Shown here piece by piece: positions 1 to 10,400 of a stretch of DNA of 64,000 nt; position 1 is the first letter of the stretch, and the number at the start of each line of letters is the position of its first letter. The stretch lies in the NCBI RefSeq assembly GCF_044005705.1, contig NZ_JBIPKE010000015.1, forward strand, positions 124,001 through 188,000, in the 5' to 3' direction. Both the position numbers and the translations under genes were made by a program. Source of the DNA: Marinoscillum luteum. GTDB taxonomy: Bacteria; Bacteroidota; Bacteroidia; Cytophagales; Cyclobacteriaceae. The notes under the pieces were generated by a model. It worked only from the letters and a program-made list of their open reading frames with translations. It did no database searches and had not been told where the DNA came from.

Positions 1-49
1 CGGCTGCTGTGAGGATAATTATTTGAAATATTCTTGTGAATGCTCTCAT
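1..49 (-). CDS. SusD-like lipoprotein, N-terminal fragment (runs off window)
   Basis: Reading leftward from the ATG at 49-47, the frame stays open to base 1 and encodes Met-Arg-Ala-Phe-Thr-Arg followed by a run of Ile/Leu/Thr/Ala, which is the start of a signal peptide. It begins 13 nt after the SusC stop codon on the same strand. That is where the SusD partner gene sits in Bacteroidota glycan-uptake operons. Only 16 codons are visible, so the SusD assignment rests on context and is an inference. Confidence 0.6.
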   Translation of the reverse strand, partial: MRAFTRIFQIIILTAA

Positions 50-62
50 AGTTGCTGTCTTT

Positions 63-3000
63 TTAGAAAGATAGATTGACTCCAAAATTGAATGAGCGTG
101 CCGTAGGATATGTGCCCCAGTCAATCCCTCTGGCCAAATCGCCCTCACCAGTGGCATTGTCACTGGTGGTCATCTCAGGGTCCAGTCCTGAGTAATCCGT
201 GATGGTCAGTAGGTTTTGTGCAGACACATATACCCTCAGGCGATTGAGCTTGAGCTTTTCGGTGATAGGCTGAGGGAAATTGTAGCCCAGCTGTAGGTTT
301 TTCAGACGGGTGTAAGACCCATCACGCAAAAAGCGTGTGGAAATCCGTACGTTGTTGTTTGACCCGCTCCATGACGCCCTTGGGTACTCATTGGTCGTGC
401 CCTCTCCTGTCCAGCGGTTGTCATAATAGTCCTTGGTGAGGTTAAAGGGTCGGTAGAACCCTTCAATGTCGTGAAAGGCCACATTGTAGATATCAAAACC
501 ATAGGCGCCCTGAAAGAAGGCTGTCAGATCAAGGTTTTTGTAGCTCACAGACAGGTTTAACCCAGCCGTCACCTTTGGAATAGGGCTACCAGCATGCACC
601 CGATCATTTTCATCGATAAAGTTATTGCCATCCTGATCCTTGTATTTGACATCTCCGGGATGAATGTTGTTCCCCTGAAAGGCACTGGTGGCAATGTCCA
701 GCTCATTCTGGAAGATCCCTTCCATCTCCAGCATATAGAACGATCCGATGGACTGGCCTACTTCGGTCCGGGTGGTGTAATTACCCGACCCAATGGCGCC
801 TCCGGAGATAAATCCATCGAGGCTTTTTACTTCATTGTGCAGCAGGGCCACATTACCTGAAAAGTTGTAACCAAAATCTGCCATCGTTTTCCTGACGCCC
901 ACCAGCAGTTCCAGTCCCTGGTTGAGGATTTCTCCATTATTCACCCAGGCTGGGTCTGAATACCCGGCACTAGGAGGATTGGGCTCTTTCACCAGCATAT
1001 CGGTGGTAAGCTTATGGAAGTAGTCCAGAGAGCCGTAGAGCACACCCTGATTGATCTCAAAATCAACCCCAGCGTTGTACTGACGGCTAGACTCCCACTT
1101 CACCTGGGTGTTGCCCAACTGGGTTACCGAGTACCCATCAGACGGTGCTGATGTATAAGGATAATTGTAGTTTGGCTGAATCTGATCTGAATAGGCGTAA
1201 TTGCCGATCTCCTGATTTCCAATTTCTCCATATCCCACCCGCAGCTTGAGCTGGCTGAAGAAGTCCACATCACTTAAAAACGCTTCGTTGTGTAAATTCC
1301 ACCCACCGGATACGGCGTAGAACGTTCCCCACTTGTTTTCTGAGGCAAACCGTGACGAACCATCCCTTCGAAAGGAACCGCTCAACTGATAGCGGCTGTC
1401 AAAATCATAGTCCACCTTGCCAAAGAAAGAAAGGAGCGTATAGGCATATCGGCCCTCGCTGACAGCTGCTGTCCCCTGGCCGTTACCCAGGTAAGTAAGG
1501 TTTGGATCCTGATCCGGGAAATCCCGACCAGTCTGATTGGAGAAATAGCCCTGGGATTTAATGGCTTCAGTACCCAGTAATGCATTGAAGTCATGCAGTC
1601 CGAAAGATTTCTTAAACTGCAGCACGTTATTGTTGGTCCAGGTAACGGCACTGGTATTCGCGACCAAAAGCCTGTTTGGATTGTTAATCCGGTCATTAGA
1701 TCCCCAGTTTCTATCAAACCTCCTACGGAGCCCACTTTCGGAATCAAATCCAAAATTGGTGGTCAATGTAAGGTGATCTCCAAGATCCAGCACGCCGAAT
1801 ACTTTACCAAAATACCGATCGGTGGTCATCTTGTTATCTGCATAGTTGGCCAGTCCTACGGGGTTGTAACCATCACCAAAGAAGCTGGGATATTCCGGCA
1901 AATCTGTGTAGTTACCCTCTTCATCGTATATGGGAATGGCCGGGGTCCTGAAATAAGCATACCGTACGATACTGCCACCGTTGCCGCCTGCACCATCTCC
2001 GGAGCTACCAATGCTGCTGGTGTGTGAGCGCGCGATGTTCAGGTTAACTCCGGTCGTAAACCATGGTTTCACCTCTGTGTTCAGGTTGATGCGGCCCGTC
2101 AGTCTATCATAGTCACTTCCTATGATGATACCTTCCTGGTCAAAGTAGGTGACAGACAGCATATACTGACTTTTCTCGTTGCCGCCACTGGCAGTGATTC
2201 CATAATTCTGAATCAGGGCTTCCCGGAAAATGGCCTCCATTTGATCTATGTCCGGCTGTGAAGCTGCATAGTCCAGTGGGATCAGGTCCCTTTTGAACAG
2301 ATCATCTGAAACGAACGCATTGTCGTTGGTCGCTGCTTCATTGTACATTTCCACGTATTGATCCCGATTGGTCATCTCTGTAAGCTTCCCATGCATCTGC
2401 ACTCCTACCTGAGAGTTGATGGTAATGGAGGATCTGTCCTTGCTTCCCTTTTTTGTGGTAATCAAAACGACCCCATTGTTGGCCCTGGAGCCATACAATG
2501 CCGCAGCAGAAGCATCTTTGAGAATGGTGATTTCTTCAATATCCTGCGGTGATAAGATACTCAACACCTCACGTGTAGGCACTCCATCCACCACATAGAG
2601 TGGATCATTGCTGCTATTGAGTGAGCCGATTCCCCGGATTCTTACGGATACCCCTTCGCCCGGAGCTCCAGTGACCTGTGAGATGTTCACACCCGGAGCA
2701 CGCCCCTGCAAGGCCTGATCGATACCGGCTACCGGGAGACTATTGAGGTCCTTCCCTTTTACCGTATTCAATGCCCCGGTCACATCACCTTTGGTCTGGG
2801 TACTGTACCCCACCACGATTACCTCTTCCAGTTGCTTATTGTCCAGTGATAGCTGCACACTGATCTGCGACCGGCCACTGATGGGGCGCTTCTCGGTATG
2901 GTATCCGATAAAAGAGAACATCAGGTTTGATTCCGACAAGGAATCAGGTACACTGAACGCATAGTTCCCTTCGATATCCGTGATGGTGCCGTATGTAGTG

Positions 3001-3146
3001 TTCTCCACAAAAACGCTGGCGCCAATCACCCCAAGTCCCTGCTCATCGGTCACCTTTCCGGATATCCGCTGTTGGGCAGATACCTGAAGTACCCCGAAGG
3101 TCAGGCACATCAAAAAGAGTTGTTTGTATAGCTTCATCATCTTCAA
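63..3146 (-). CDS. SusC/RagA-family TonB-linked outer membrane protein
   Basis: This is a 1027-residue outer-membrane transporter that takes up glycan fragments with a SusD lipoprotein and TonB energy. A signal peptide covers residues 1-25. A carboxypeptidase-D-like regulatory domain spans about 27-105, then a TonB-box-like EEVIVVGY at 107-114 and a plug with LYVVDGVP at 183-190 and a KDASAAALYGSRANNG segment near 210-225, which are hallmarks of the family. The rest is a beta-barrel ending in an aromatic residue (LSF). It is the fourth gene of a minus-strand operon with GH130 and MFS genes, so the substrate is probably an oligosaccharide (inference). Met1, Met3 and Met4 are all possible starts. 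Confidence 0.96.
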   Translation of the reverse strand: MKMMKLYKQLFLMCLTFGVLQVSAQQRISGKVTDEQGLGVIGASVFVENTTYGTITDIEGNYAFSVPDSLSESNLMFSFIGYHTEKRPISGRSQISVQLSLDNKQLEEVIVVGYSTQTKGDVTGALNTVKGKDLNSLPVAGIDQALQGRAPGVNISQVTGAPGEGVSVRIRGIGSLNSSNDPLYVVDGVPTREVLSILSPQDIEEITILKDASAAALYGSRANNGVVLITTKKGSKDRSSITINSQVGVQMHGKLTEMTNRDQYVEMYNEAATNDNAFVSDDLFKRDLIPLDYAASQPDIDQMEAIFREALIQNYGITASGGNEKSQYMLSVTYFDQEGIIIGSDYDRLTGRINLNTEVKPWFTTGVNLNIARSHTSSIGSSGDGAGGNGGSIVRYAYFRTPAIPIYDEEGNYTDLPEYPSFFGDGYNPVGLANYADNKMTTDRYFGKVFGVLDLGDHLTLTTNFGFDSESGLRRRFDRNWGSNDRINNPNRLLVANTSAVTWTNNNVLQFKKSFGLHDFNALLGTEAIKSQGYFSNQTGRDFPDQDPNLTYLGNGQGTAAVSEGRYAYTLLSFFGKVDYDFDSRYQLSGSFRRDGSSRFASENKWGTFYAVSGGWNLHNEAFLSDVDFFSQLKLRVGYGEIGNQEIGNYAYSDQIQPNYNYPYTSAPSDGYSVTQLGNTQVKWESSRQYNAGVDFEINQGVLYGSLDYFHKLTTDMLVKEPNPPSAGYSDPAWVNNGEILNQGLELLVGVRKTMADFGYNFSGNVALLHNEVKSLDGFISGGAIGSGNYTTRTEVGQSIGSFYMLEMEGIFQNELDIATSAFQGNNIHPGDVKYKDQDGNNFIDENDRVHAGSPIPKVTAGLNLSVSYKNLDLTAFFQGAYGFDIYNVAFHDIEGFYRPFNLTKDYYDNRWTGEGTTNEYPRASWSGSNNNVRISTRFLRDGSYTRLKNLQLGYNFPQPITEKLKLNRLRVYVSAQNLLTITDYSGLDPEMTTSDNATGEGDLARGIDWGTYPTARSFNFGVNLSF

Positions 3147-3165
3147 TTAATCGGTTTTATCAAAA

Positions 3166-4887
3166 TCACTGATAGGCCACTATTTTTCCGTTGCACCTAT
3201 AAATTCCATCCTGTTCTGTCACTTCTGCACCCTGTGGGAGTACCACTATGAGCGCTGACTCATCTGGGGCTATGGTAAACTTGCCGTACCCGGAAATACC
3301 CGCTGCTACTTTGGTGTGTGTAAGTGCGTCATACAAATCCACTGGCTCTTCATTATCCCACTCAAAATTGATCTCCTGAGCTTGTGGATAAGGATTATAA
3401 TAGAGATATGTCGGGTAAGCATCGGCTCTGTAAAAGTCAGTGGCCAGGCAGTTTAGTCTAAGCACCTGATCCACATTGGTCTCGTTGATGATGGCACCGT
3501 AGATTCCGGCATATGCCGAACTGTAGAGGCTAAACATCGATTCCTCCGGCTGACCGGGTACCCAGTTTGGGCCATCTCCCAAAGCCACCGGTTCTACTCC
3601 TGCCAGCTCTTCTTTGCCATAAGCATCCACCTTTCTCAATCCCTCATAGGCAATAACGTTCTTGGTCAGTCCTTTCTTTTTTGGCAACCACTGGTGTTTG
3701 TCATCAATTTCATATGGGTAAAATAGCCTGGCTGAATTCGAAGCATTGAGCATCCATTTACCGATGGTTCTGGCATATTGTGGTTGATACCTCACCATGG
3801 GCACCAAAGGCCAGGCCATGCTGTGGGTATTCATCAGAAATGCGTAGCCACCCCCATCAATTATACTCCCTTGCAAACCATGAACGTCATAAGGCCCCCA
3901 CTGATCAGCAATGACGCCCCAGCCAGTGCGTCCTTTCTCGGCTTTGCATCCATCAAACGACCAGTTGAGGAGCTGCAATACATCGTACTCAGTACCATGC
4001 TCCGCATTGAGACGCGCCGCCACATAGGCTCCAAATGGGAGCAACACTTCGTAAAACCGACTCTCTGCTTGATTAGCCAGCGCACTGATCGCCGACTTGG
4101 CACCCTCCAGGTATTTTTCATCACCAAACTGTTGATAGGCACTCAATAACACATAGGCATGTCCTGCTGCGGCGTCCTCCTGGGGTGGAATGTGGTTATT
4201 AACGCCACGCATGGCTGCATAATCAAAATAAGAATATTCATAGTTTCCGTTGAGAACAGAATCTGCTTTAAAGAACTGCTCAGCGATGAAGCGCTGAATC
4301 TCTTCGGCACCCTCTACTCCCGGAAAAAGGTGACTCACGGCATAGTAAAGCACATTGGGATACACATCGTACCACCAGTCCCGTCCATATCCACCACCAA
4401 GCATCGCGACATCAGGATTGGTGTTGTTCATCATGATATTCCATCCCGTATCACTATTGAAGTAATTCTGTGACATTTTCACAAAATTGAAACCGTTCTG
4501 ATTGGTTTTATCAATACCAGAAAGTCCGGCACTCATTAGTGCACCCAGGGAAGTGAGTGATTCGTGAAAATCCGGGTGAGCCTGATACCCCTGGCGCACA
4601 TCGCCAATCACTGTGTATAGACCGAAAGTTGTTTGATCGACATTTCGATTAGAGGAGTCCAGCCAAATCAACGGCATGAACTCCCCACGCTGGTTGCTAT
4701 CGAATACGTACTGATCAAAATTGATGGCTTTCTCTCTCCATTTCAACTGCTTGTAAGGCCTTGGCTGGCTCGGCATGTCTTTCACCTTGCTGATAGCCAC
4801 CTGGCTCACTTTTTTCACCTCCGGACGGCATCCGCCCAAAGCCACCAATAGAACTAATACGGTTATTTTGATACTATTCATGTTCAT
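3166..4887 (-). CDS. Lipoprotein of unknown function, possible alpha/alpha-toroid glycan-active enzyme
   Basis: The 573-residue protein has a lipoprotein signal with the modified Cys at 20 (ALGGC), so it should be anchored in the periplasm or at the cell surface. It is rich in Trp, Tyr and Asn patches, such as GGGYGRDWWYDVYPN near residues 165-180 and a GGGYAFLMNTHSMAWPLVP stretch. These resemble the helix-hairpin layout of alpha/alpha-toroid carbohydrate enzymes, but I do not recognise a named family. Its ATG overlaps the stop of the MFS gene by one base, and SusC follows after 19 nt, so it is translationally coupled within a glycan operon. A glycoside-active role is inferred from context only. 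Confidence 0.8.
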   Translation of the reverse strand: MNMNSIKITVLVLLVALGGCRPEVKKVSQVAISKVKDMPSQPRPYKQLKWREKAINFDQYVFDSNQRGEFMPLIWLDSSNRNVDQTTFGLYTVIGDVRQGYQAHPDFHESLTSLGALMSAGLSGIDKTNQNGFNFVKMSQNYFNSDTGWNIMMNNTNPDVAMLGGGYGRDWWYDVYPNVLYYAVSHLFPGVEGAEEIQRFIAEQFFKADSVLNGNYEYSYFDYAAMRGVNNHIPPQEDAAAGHAYVLLSAYQQFGDEKYLEGAKSAISALANQAESRFYEVLLPFGAYVAARLNAEHGTEYDVLQLLNWSFDGCKAEKGRTGWGVIADQWGPYDVHGLQGSIIDGGGYAFLMNTHSMAWPLVPMVRYQPQYARTIGKWMLNASNSARLFYPYEIDDKHQWLPKKKGLTKNVIAYEGLRKVDAYGKEELAGVEPVALGDGPNWVPGQPEESMFSLYSSAYAGIYGAIINETNVDQVLRLNCLATDFYRADAYPTYLYYNPYPQAQEINFEWDNEEPVDLYDALTHTKVAAGISGYGKFTIAPDESALIVVLPQGAEVTEQDGIYRCNGKIVAYQ

Positions 4888-6206
4888 TATTTTATCGCTA
4901 CTGCCAATGGAATTTCTTCTTGTACTTCAGTCTTCACTTCAAATTGCTCATATAAATCCGCCTGATTTGTGATGTGTTTTGCCAGCGGGATGGACAGCAA
5001 TTGCAGCAGTGCCACCACGATCAGAGAATACTTCAGTGCAAAGGTCTCAGACACATAGGTGGCCAGGACAATAAACAGCCCCAATCCAAAAAAGCGTCCG
5101 AGGTAAAGCCCAAATTCATGGTTGAAGATATAAGCGAATTCATTTCGTTTTTCACGTGCCGACACCACGTCAATCACCCGCATCTGGATGGGGAAGTAAG
5201 CAATGTCATGCAGGGGCTGAAAAAGCACTTTGCAAAGCACAAAAACCATCACGCCCACGGAAGAAAACATCAAGCCGTTCACCAGTGTACCAAAAGTAAA
5301 TATGATGAGTCCGGCAGAGAGGATGGCAATCCTGTGCTTCGGTTTGGTCATCCTCCCAATGAGATAGAGCATGATGGCCGTGAAAGCCCCGCTCACTCCC
5401 TGAATCAAACCCAACGAACCTTCATCGCCCACTAGCCTCATGATGAGAATGGCCGGTGCGGTGACCAGGTATCCCTGCACCATTCCTTTGAGACCCGCAA
5501 GTCCCATGAGCTTATTCCAGAGTTTATCAAACCTGAAATACAAAAATCGATTTTGCTCGGGGTTCTTAAACCGATCCCTATGGACAACCACACTGGCCAG
5601 AATGGTAAGTATGACCACCACCACGGTTACCATCTGATAGCTGACAGACATGCTGCCACCAAACCAGCCATTTCGATTGGCGGCTCCCAGAAACCAACCC
5701 ACCAGCAGCGGGACTATAATGGCCGTGAGCGTATAAAAAAAAGTCTCCAGTCCATAGTAGTAATTTCTGTTTTGATCTTTGGTGGTTCCCAAAGCCAGGT
5801 AATCTCTATTGGCCCAGAAAAACCCAAAAGAAGCTCCCATCAAAAAACCTGCAGCGCCGACTCCTGTAAAGGACAGGGTCTCCAGTCCCATCATGAGAAA
5901 CATGGATATCCCGCTTAGGAGCATACCGAAGCTATAGAGGTTGCTAATGCGAAACCATCTGAGCAAATATCCATTCACCAGAAAGGTAAACGGGATACCC
6001 GTATAAACGGTGAGCTGATAGAGGGCTACAATTTTTGGATCATCCGAACTGCGCATGATGTACGCACCCACAAAAATCTCTATCACCGGCAACACGAACG
6101 CATAGATCATGTTGGTGGAGAGTAATACCCGCATCGCTTTAGGTTGCTCTTTGAAGAACGCAAACTCCCGTACCGGCTTTTCTAATATATTAAATAACCC
6201 TTTCAT
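4887..6206 (-). CDS. MFS-type sugar transporter
   Basis: This 439-residue protein is almost entirely hydrophobic helices, consistent with a 12-helix major facilitator fold, with a short charged loop in the middle and a hydrophilic C-terminal tail of about 30 residues. It lies between a GH130 enzyme (1 nt upstream) and the lipoprotein gene (one-base overlap). It is therefore the likely inner-membrane carrier for the oligosaccharide taken up by the SusC/SusD pair. The sequence resembles YqgE-like MFS proteins. Substrate specificity cannot be read from the sequence. Confidence 0.85.
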   Translation of the reverse strand: MKGLFNILEKPVREFAFFKEQPKAMRVLLSTNMIYAFVLPVIEIFVGAYIMRSSDDPKIVALYQLTVYTGIPFTFLVNGYLLRWFRISNLYSFGMLLSGISMFLMMGLETLSFTGVGAAGFLMGASFGFFWANRDYLALGTTKDQNRNYYYGLETFFYTLTAIIVPLLVGWFLGAANRNGWFGGSMSVSYQMVTVVVVILTILASVVVHRDRFKNPEQNRFLYFRFDKLWNKLMGLAGLKGMVQGYLVTAPAILIMRLVGDEGSLGLIQGVSGAFTAIMLYLIGRMTKPKHRIAILSAGLIIFTFGTLVNGLMFSSVGVMVFVLCKVLFQPLHDIAYFPIQMRVIDVVSAREKRNEFAYIFNHEFGLYLGRFFGLGLFIVLATYVSETFALKYSLIVVALLQLLSIPLAKHITNQADLYEQFEVKTEVQEEIPLAVAIK

Positions 6207-6207
6207 A

Positions 6208-7254
6208 CTACCTTCCCAATGATTTTAATACTTCTTTAATTGACAATTGTGCGCCACAAATCACTTCATCACTGGCGCCATAGTAGATCGTCACCGTATC
6301 ACCCTCCACCAGGTGGCCATTGGTGAATACCACGTTCCCAAAAAAGCCCGTTTGCTCATATCCGGCCAAAGGCTCCATAATGGGCTCTTCACTCCTCGCC
6401 AACACCCGGCTGGGGTTCTGAAGGTCCAGTAATAAAGCTCCCAAACAATAGCGATGGGCCTCGTTGGCTCCGTGATAGATTTCCAGCCAGCCAGCTTCTG
6501 TTTTAATAGGTGCGGCGCCAGCTCCTACCCGGGCACAGTCCCAGTATCCCGCCCGAGTGGTCGCTATGCACTGATGATGCCCCCAGTGCTCGAGATCCGG
6601 GGACTGAGCAATCCAAATGTAATTGCCGCCTATGCTAGGGCTACTTGGCCTGTGCAAGGCATAATATTTGCCCCCGATGCGCTCTTCGAACAATGCACAA
6701 TCCTTATTGTGGGCGGGGAAAATCATTCCCTTTCTGTCAAAGTGTTTCCAGTCGGTAGTGGTAATGAGGCCCACCCCAACTCCTGTAGGTGATACTTTGG
6801 TATATGTGAGATAGTAGGTATCACCAATCTGCGACACCCGGCAATCTTCTATCCCGAAAGTTTCCTGCTCACCTAGCGGGAAAATGGGGCCATATTCAGG
6901 ATCCTCTGAGAAGTGAATGCCATCATGACTCGATAGAAGCCTCAGGTGTGAAAGGGTGGATAGGTAATGAGCTCCATCATACTCAAACACTCGCTTGTCA
7001 CTATCGTCAAACTTAGGATCGTCATTTCTAAAGGTCATCAACTCCAACTGACCAGCCTGGTTATAAATAGGCAAGGTGGTGGTACCCTCCTGCTGTTCTG
7101 GTCGCTCTGCCACACGCACGAGAAGCCACACCTTACCCTGAAACCAGAATACTCCGGGGTTCAGCAAACACTCTATCCCTACGGATGGAGTGCTGGGTTT
7201 CACCATTTTGGGTGTCAGGATGGGATTCTCAGAGAACCTATTTGTTATATCCAT
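6208..7254 (-). CDS. GH130-family mannoside phosphorylase or hydrolase
   Basis: The 348 residues form a five-bladed beta-propeller of the GH130 type. Family signatures visible are LNPGVFWFQGKVWLLVRVAER (residues 31-51, shown here as a motif region) and GIEDCRV at 134-140, the segment that carries the catalytic acid in this family. GH130 members act on beta-linked mannosides, either by phosphorolysis (beta-1,4-mannosyl-glucose or manno-oligosaccharides) or by hydrolysis (beta-1,2-mannosides). There is no signal peptide, so it is cytoplasmic, which fits a step after the MFS importer. It is the first gene of the operon and is divergent from the HTCS regulator. Which of the two reaction types it performs is not resolved. 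Confidence 0.9.
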   Translation of the reverse strand: MDITNRFSENPILTPKMVKPSTPSVGIECLLNPGVFWFQGKVWLLVRVAERPEQQEGTTTLPIYNQAGQLELMTFRNDDPKFDDSDKRVFEYDGAHYLSTLSHLRLLSSHDGIHFSEDPEYGPIFPLGEQETFGIEDCRVSQIGDTYYLTYTKVSPTGVGVGLITTTDWKHFDRKGMIFPAHNKDCALFEERIGGKYYALHRPSSPSIGGNYIWIAQSPDLEHWGHHQCIATTRAGYWDCARVGAGAAPIKTEAGWLEIYHGANEAHRYCLGALLLDLQNPSRVLARSEEPIMEPLAGYEQTGFFGNVVFTNGHLVEGDTVTIYYGASDEVICGAQLSIKEVLKSLGR

Positions 7255-7447
7255 AATTTTTTAAATGAATTATTGCCAATGATCCAGTAATGACGTCTTT
7301 AGGATCGTATTCTTTGCCAAATTGACAATAAGGAATTTGGGATGTGTCCTCTATGGTTCATATTGTGTTTACTATGGTGCAAGTGCACTCCAAAGCGGTT
7401 TTTTCTTACTATTTTGGACACAAAATATACTGGGGAGGACAGAAGGT
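7255..7447. promoter_or_regulatory. Divergent intergenic control region of the glycan operon and its HTCS
   Basis: The 193 bp between the GH130 start codon (7254, minus) and the chosen HTCS start (7448, plus) must hold both promoters and probably the HTCS binding site. No sequence here fits the Bacteroidota promoter consensus cleanly. The stretch near 7410-7425 (ACTATTTTGG) is only a weak -7-like match. Confidence 0.5.
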
Positions 7448-10400
7448 ATGCTAAAGACGAAACATCTAACCCTTGGCTTGATGCTGGTCCTGATCTTTGG
7501 TCTTGAAACCAAAGGTCAAACGGAATGGCCACTGCAACATGTAGACAAGAAATCGGGGCTATCCAATAGCGCCATCAACGCCATCTACATGGACCATCTG
7601 GACTATGTATGGTTTGGTACGTGGGATGGCCTCAATCGCTATGATGGGGATGAGGTCATCAGCTACAAACCTATTGCAGAAGATGAGCACTCCCTTAGCA
7701 ACAACGTGGTTCGTCAAATCTTGGAAGACAAATTTGGCAACCTGTGGATTGTCACCCATGATGGCATCAATCGGTACGATCATCAACTAGATCACTTTCA
7801 CCGATACTTCAATGACCTCAAGGACCTGCCTTTTCTTGAAAATAACCTGAAAGCCACGTTGTCCGAGGACTCCACCTTGTACATAAGTCTTGTGGGCTGG
7901 GGCGTGGCCCAATACAACCAGCAGGCCGACCGCTTCGAGAAAATAGCCATTGATGAGCAAGTAGGACAAAACATCCACAGTGTTGGCGCTTTTCAAAACA
8001 CACTTTACTTATCAAATGGTGAAGGCAAACTGTACTCGCACACTTATGGAAAGCCCGTGGTGAGTTACGACCTGGAGTGGTCACCCAAGGTTTGGTTTCA
8101 CCAGTTTGTGAGTCTCAACCAACGCTACTTCTACCTCTATCAGCCTTCCATAGATCGACTCATCATCAAAGAACTATATCAGGATCGGGTCGCGAATTCA
8201 TTTGAGATCAATACCCAATCTGCACAGATCACAGGGGTAGGTAGCAGCAGTGATGGCAACCGGCTGCTGCTAGGTACGGATGATGGTCAGCTGCTGGAAG
8301 TCAGTCTGGCCGATGATCAGATCACACACCGTTCGCTCAGCGGAATGATCCCCAGCCTCAGTAAGCGAAAGTTGAAAATTTTCTCCCTTCACACCTCCCA
8401 GCAAGGCATCCTGTGGCTGGGTACCGACGGTGACGGGGTTTACAAATACCTCACCAAAGAGCGCTCATTTTATCCCATTAGTGAAGGCAGCCCTGCTGAT
8501 GGAAAGCTTTCCAATAGCATTGTACGGTCGATTTACATCGACCCAAACAATCAGCTCTACGCCGGCACACGAAGCGGTGGACTCAACATCATCTCACCAG
8601 ACCGGAGCGAAACCAGTGTGCTGAATAAAAGCAACGGGCTCAACGGTAACACCGTACTTTCCATCACTCCTGACAAACATGGCAATATCTGGCTTGGGCT
8701 GGATAGTGAGGGTGTGGACATGATCGAGCAGCGCACGGGCCGGATCCTTCATTTTCCCCGGGACTTTACCAATCAGCCGGAGGACCTCTATTTTGGGTCG
8801 GTATACAAGGTATTCTTCGATGCCTATGGCCATTTGTGGCTGGGCACCAGTGGGTATGGCATTATCTATATGGATATTGAGAAAACCAGTACCGGAGCAT
8901 ATCGGCTAAACGAATCTTATAGGATCTCTCCTGATCAAAAGAATACTCCCGGTGAAATCGCTATCCGAAGCAATATCGTCTACACCATTACCTCAGAAGA
9001 ACCCAACATCCTGTGGTTTGGCACACGAAACGGAGGTCTATATCGCTACAATACCCTCACCCGAAAGTTTACCCACAACCTGCAAGCCGACGAAACCAGT
9101 CGGTATGCCCTGAGCAACAACGACATCCTGAGCCTGTACATCGACCAACAAAACAAACTCTGGGTAGGTACCAGCGGTGGCCTTAATCAGGTGAACCTGA
9201 GCAATTTCACGGTAGATCAGTACACCCAAAGTGACGGCCTGGCCAACAACACCATTCACGGAATATTACAGGACCAGTCCGGCAGACTCTGGCTGTCCAG
9301 CAACAATGGCCTTTTTGCCTTTTCGCCCAATGCCAATACTTTCAAGAACTTCAACTGGACCGATGGTCTGCTGAACTACGAATACACCGATGGAGCCTAT
9401 TTTCAACTGAAAGGAAACCATCAGCTCTATTTCGGAGGCACCAAAGGCATCGACATTGTGGATCCGAACAAGACGGATACCAGCACGGCTTTCCCTCGCC
9501 TGGCCATCACAGACCTACTGGTATCCAATGTGCGCATTGCACCCGGCGACAGCACAGGCATTTTACAGACTCATATTGATCTGCAGAAGGAAATTCACCT
9601 CAATTACGACCAGAATTTTCTCAGTCTCAGGTTCACTACCCTGGATTACTGGCATAAGCAGCGATGTAGCTATCGTTATTTTCTGGAGGGCTTTGACAAT
9701 GATTGGAACATCATTGGCAAACAATCCATGATCAACCTGACCAACATTCCCCCCGGGGAATACCAGCTTCATTTGAACAACTCCAATGAAAACGGAGATT
9801 GGAACCCACATGAGCGTACCGTACTCATTACCATTGATCCGCCCTTTTGGGCTACCAATACAGCCTATACTGTTTACGTGATTATGGCGCTCTTGTCCCA
9901 AATTGGGCTGATACAGTTATCAAGGAATCGATCGAAGCGCAAAAAGGCCCTGGAAATAGAACGCCTGAAAAAAGAACAAGCTGAATCCATCCAAAAATAC
10001 AAACTGGAATTTTTCACTGACATAGCCCATGAGTTTCGGACTCCGCTCACACTGATCCTGGGACCAGCAGTCTCCCTGCTGGAGAAGACCAAAGGGAAAC
10101 CGGCACTCCACACGCCCATCCAAACCATCTACCGAAACTCCCTGCGGCTACAAAAGCTCATTCAGGAACTCATCCAGTTCAGAAAAGTGGAGATGGGTAA
10201 GGAACAACTGAACATTCGCGCCATCAACATCATTGCTTTTGCCGAAGAGCTTTTACAATCATTCAGGCAGTATGCACTGGAAAAAGAGATCATTCTTACC
10301 TACGAAGCACCCGAAGAGCTCTATGCTCAGGTAGACTCGGATATTTTGGAGAAAATCCTGATCAACCTGGTGAGTAACGCACTCAAATACACGGATCGGG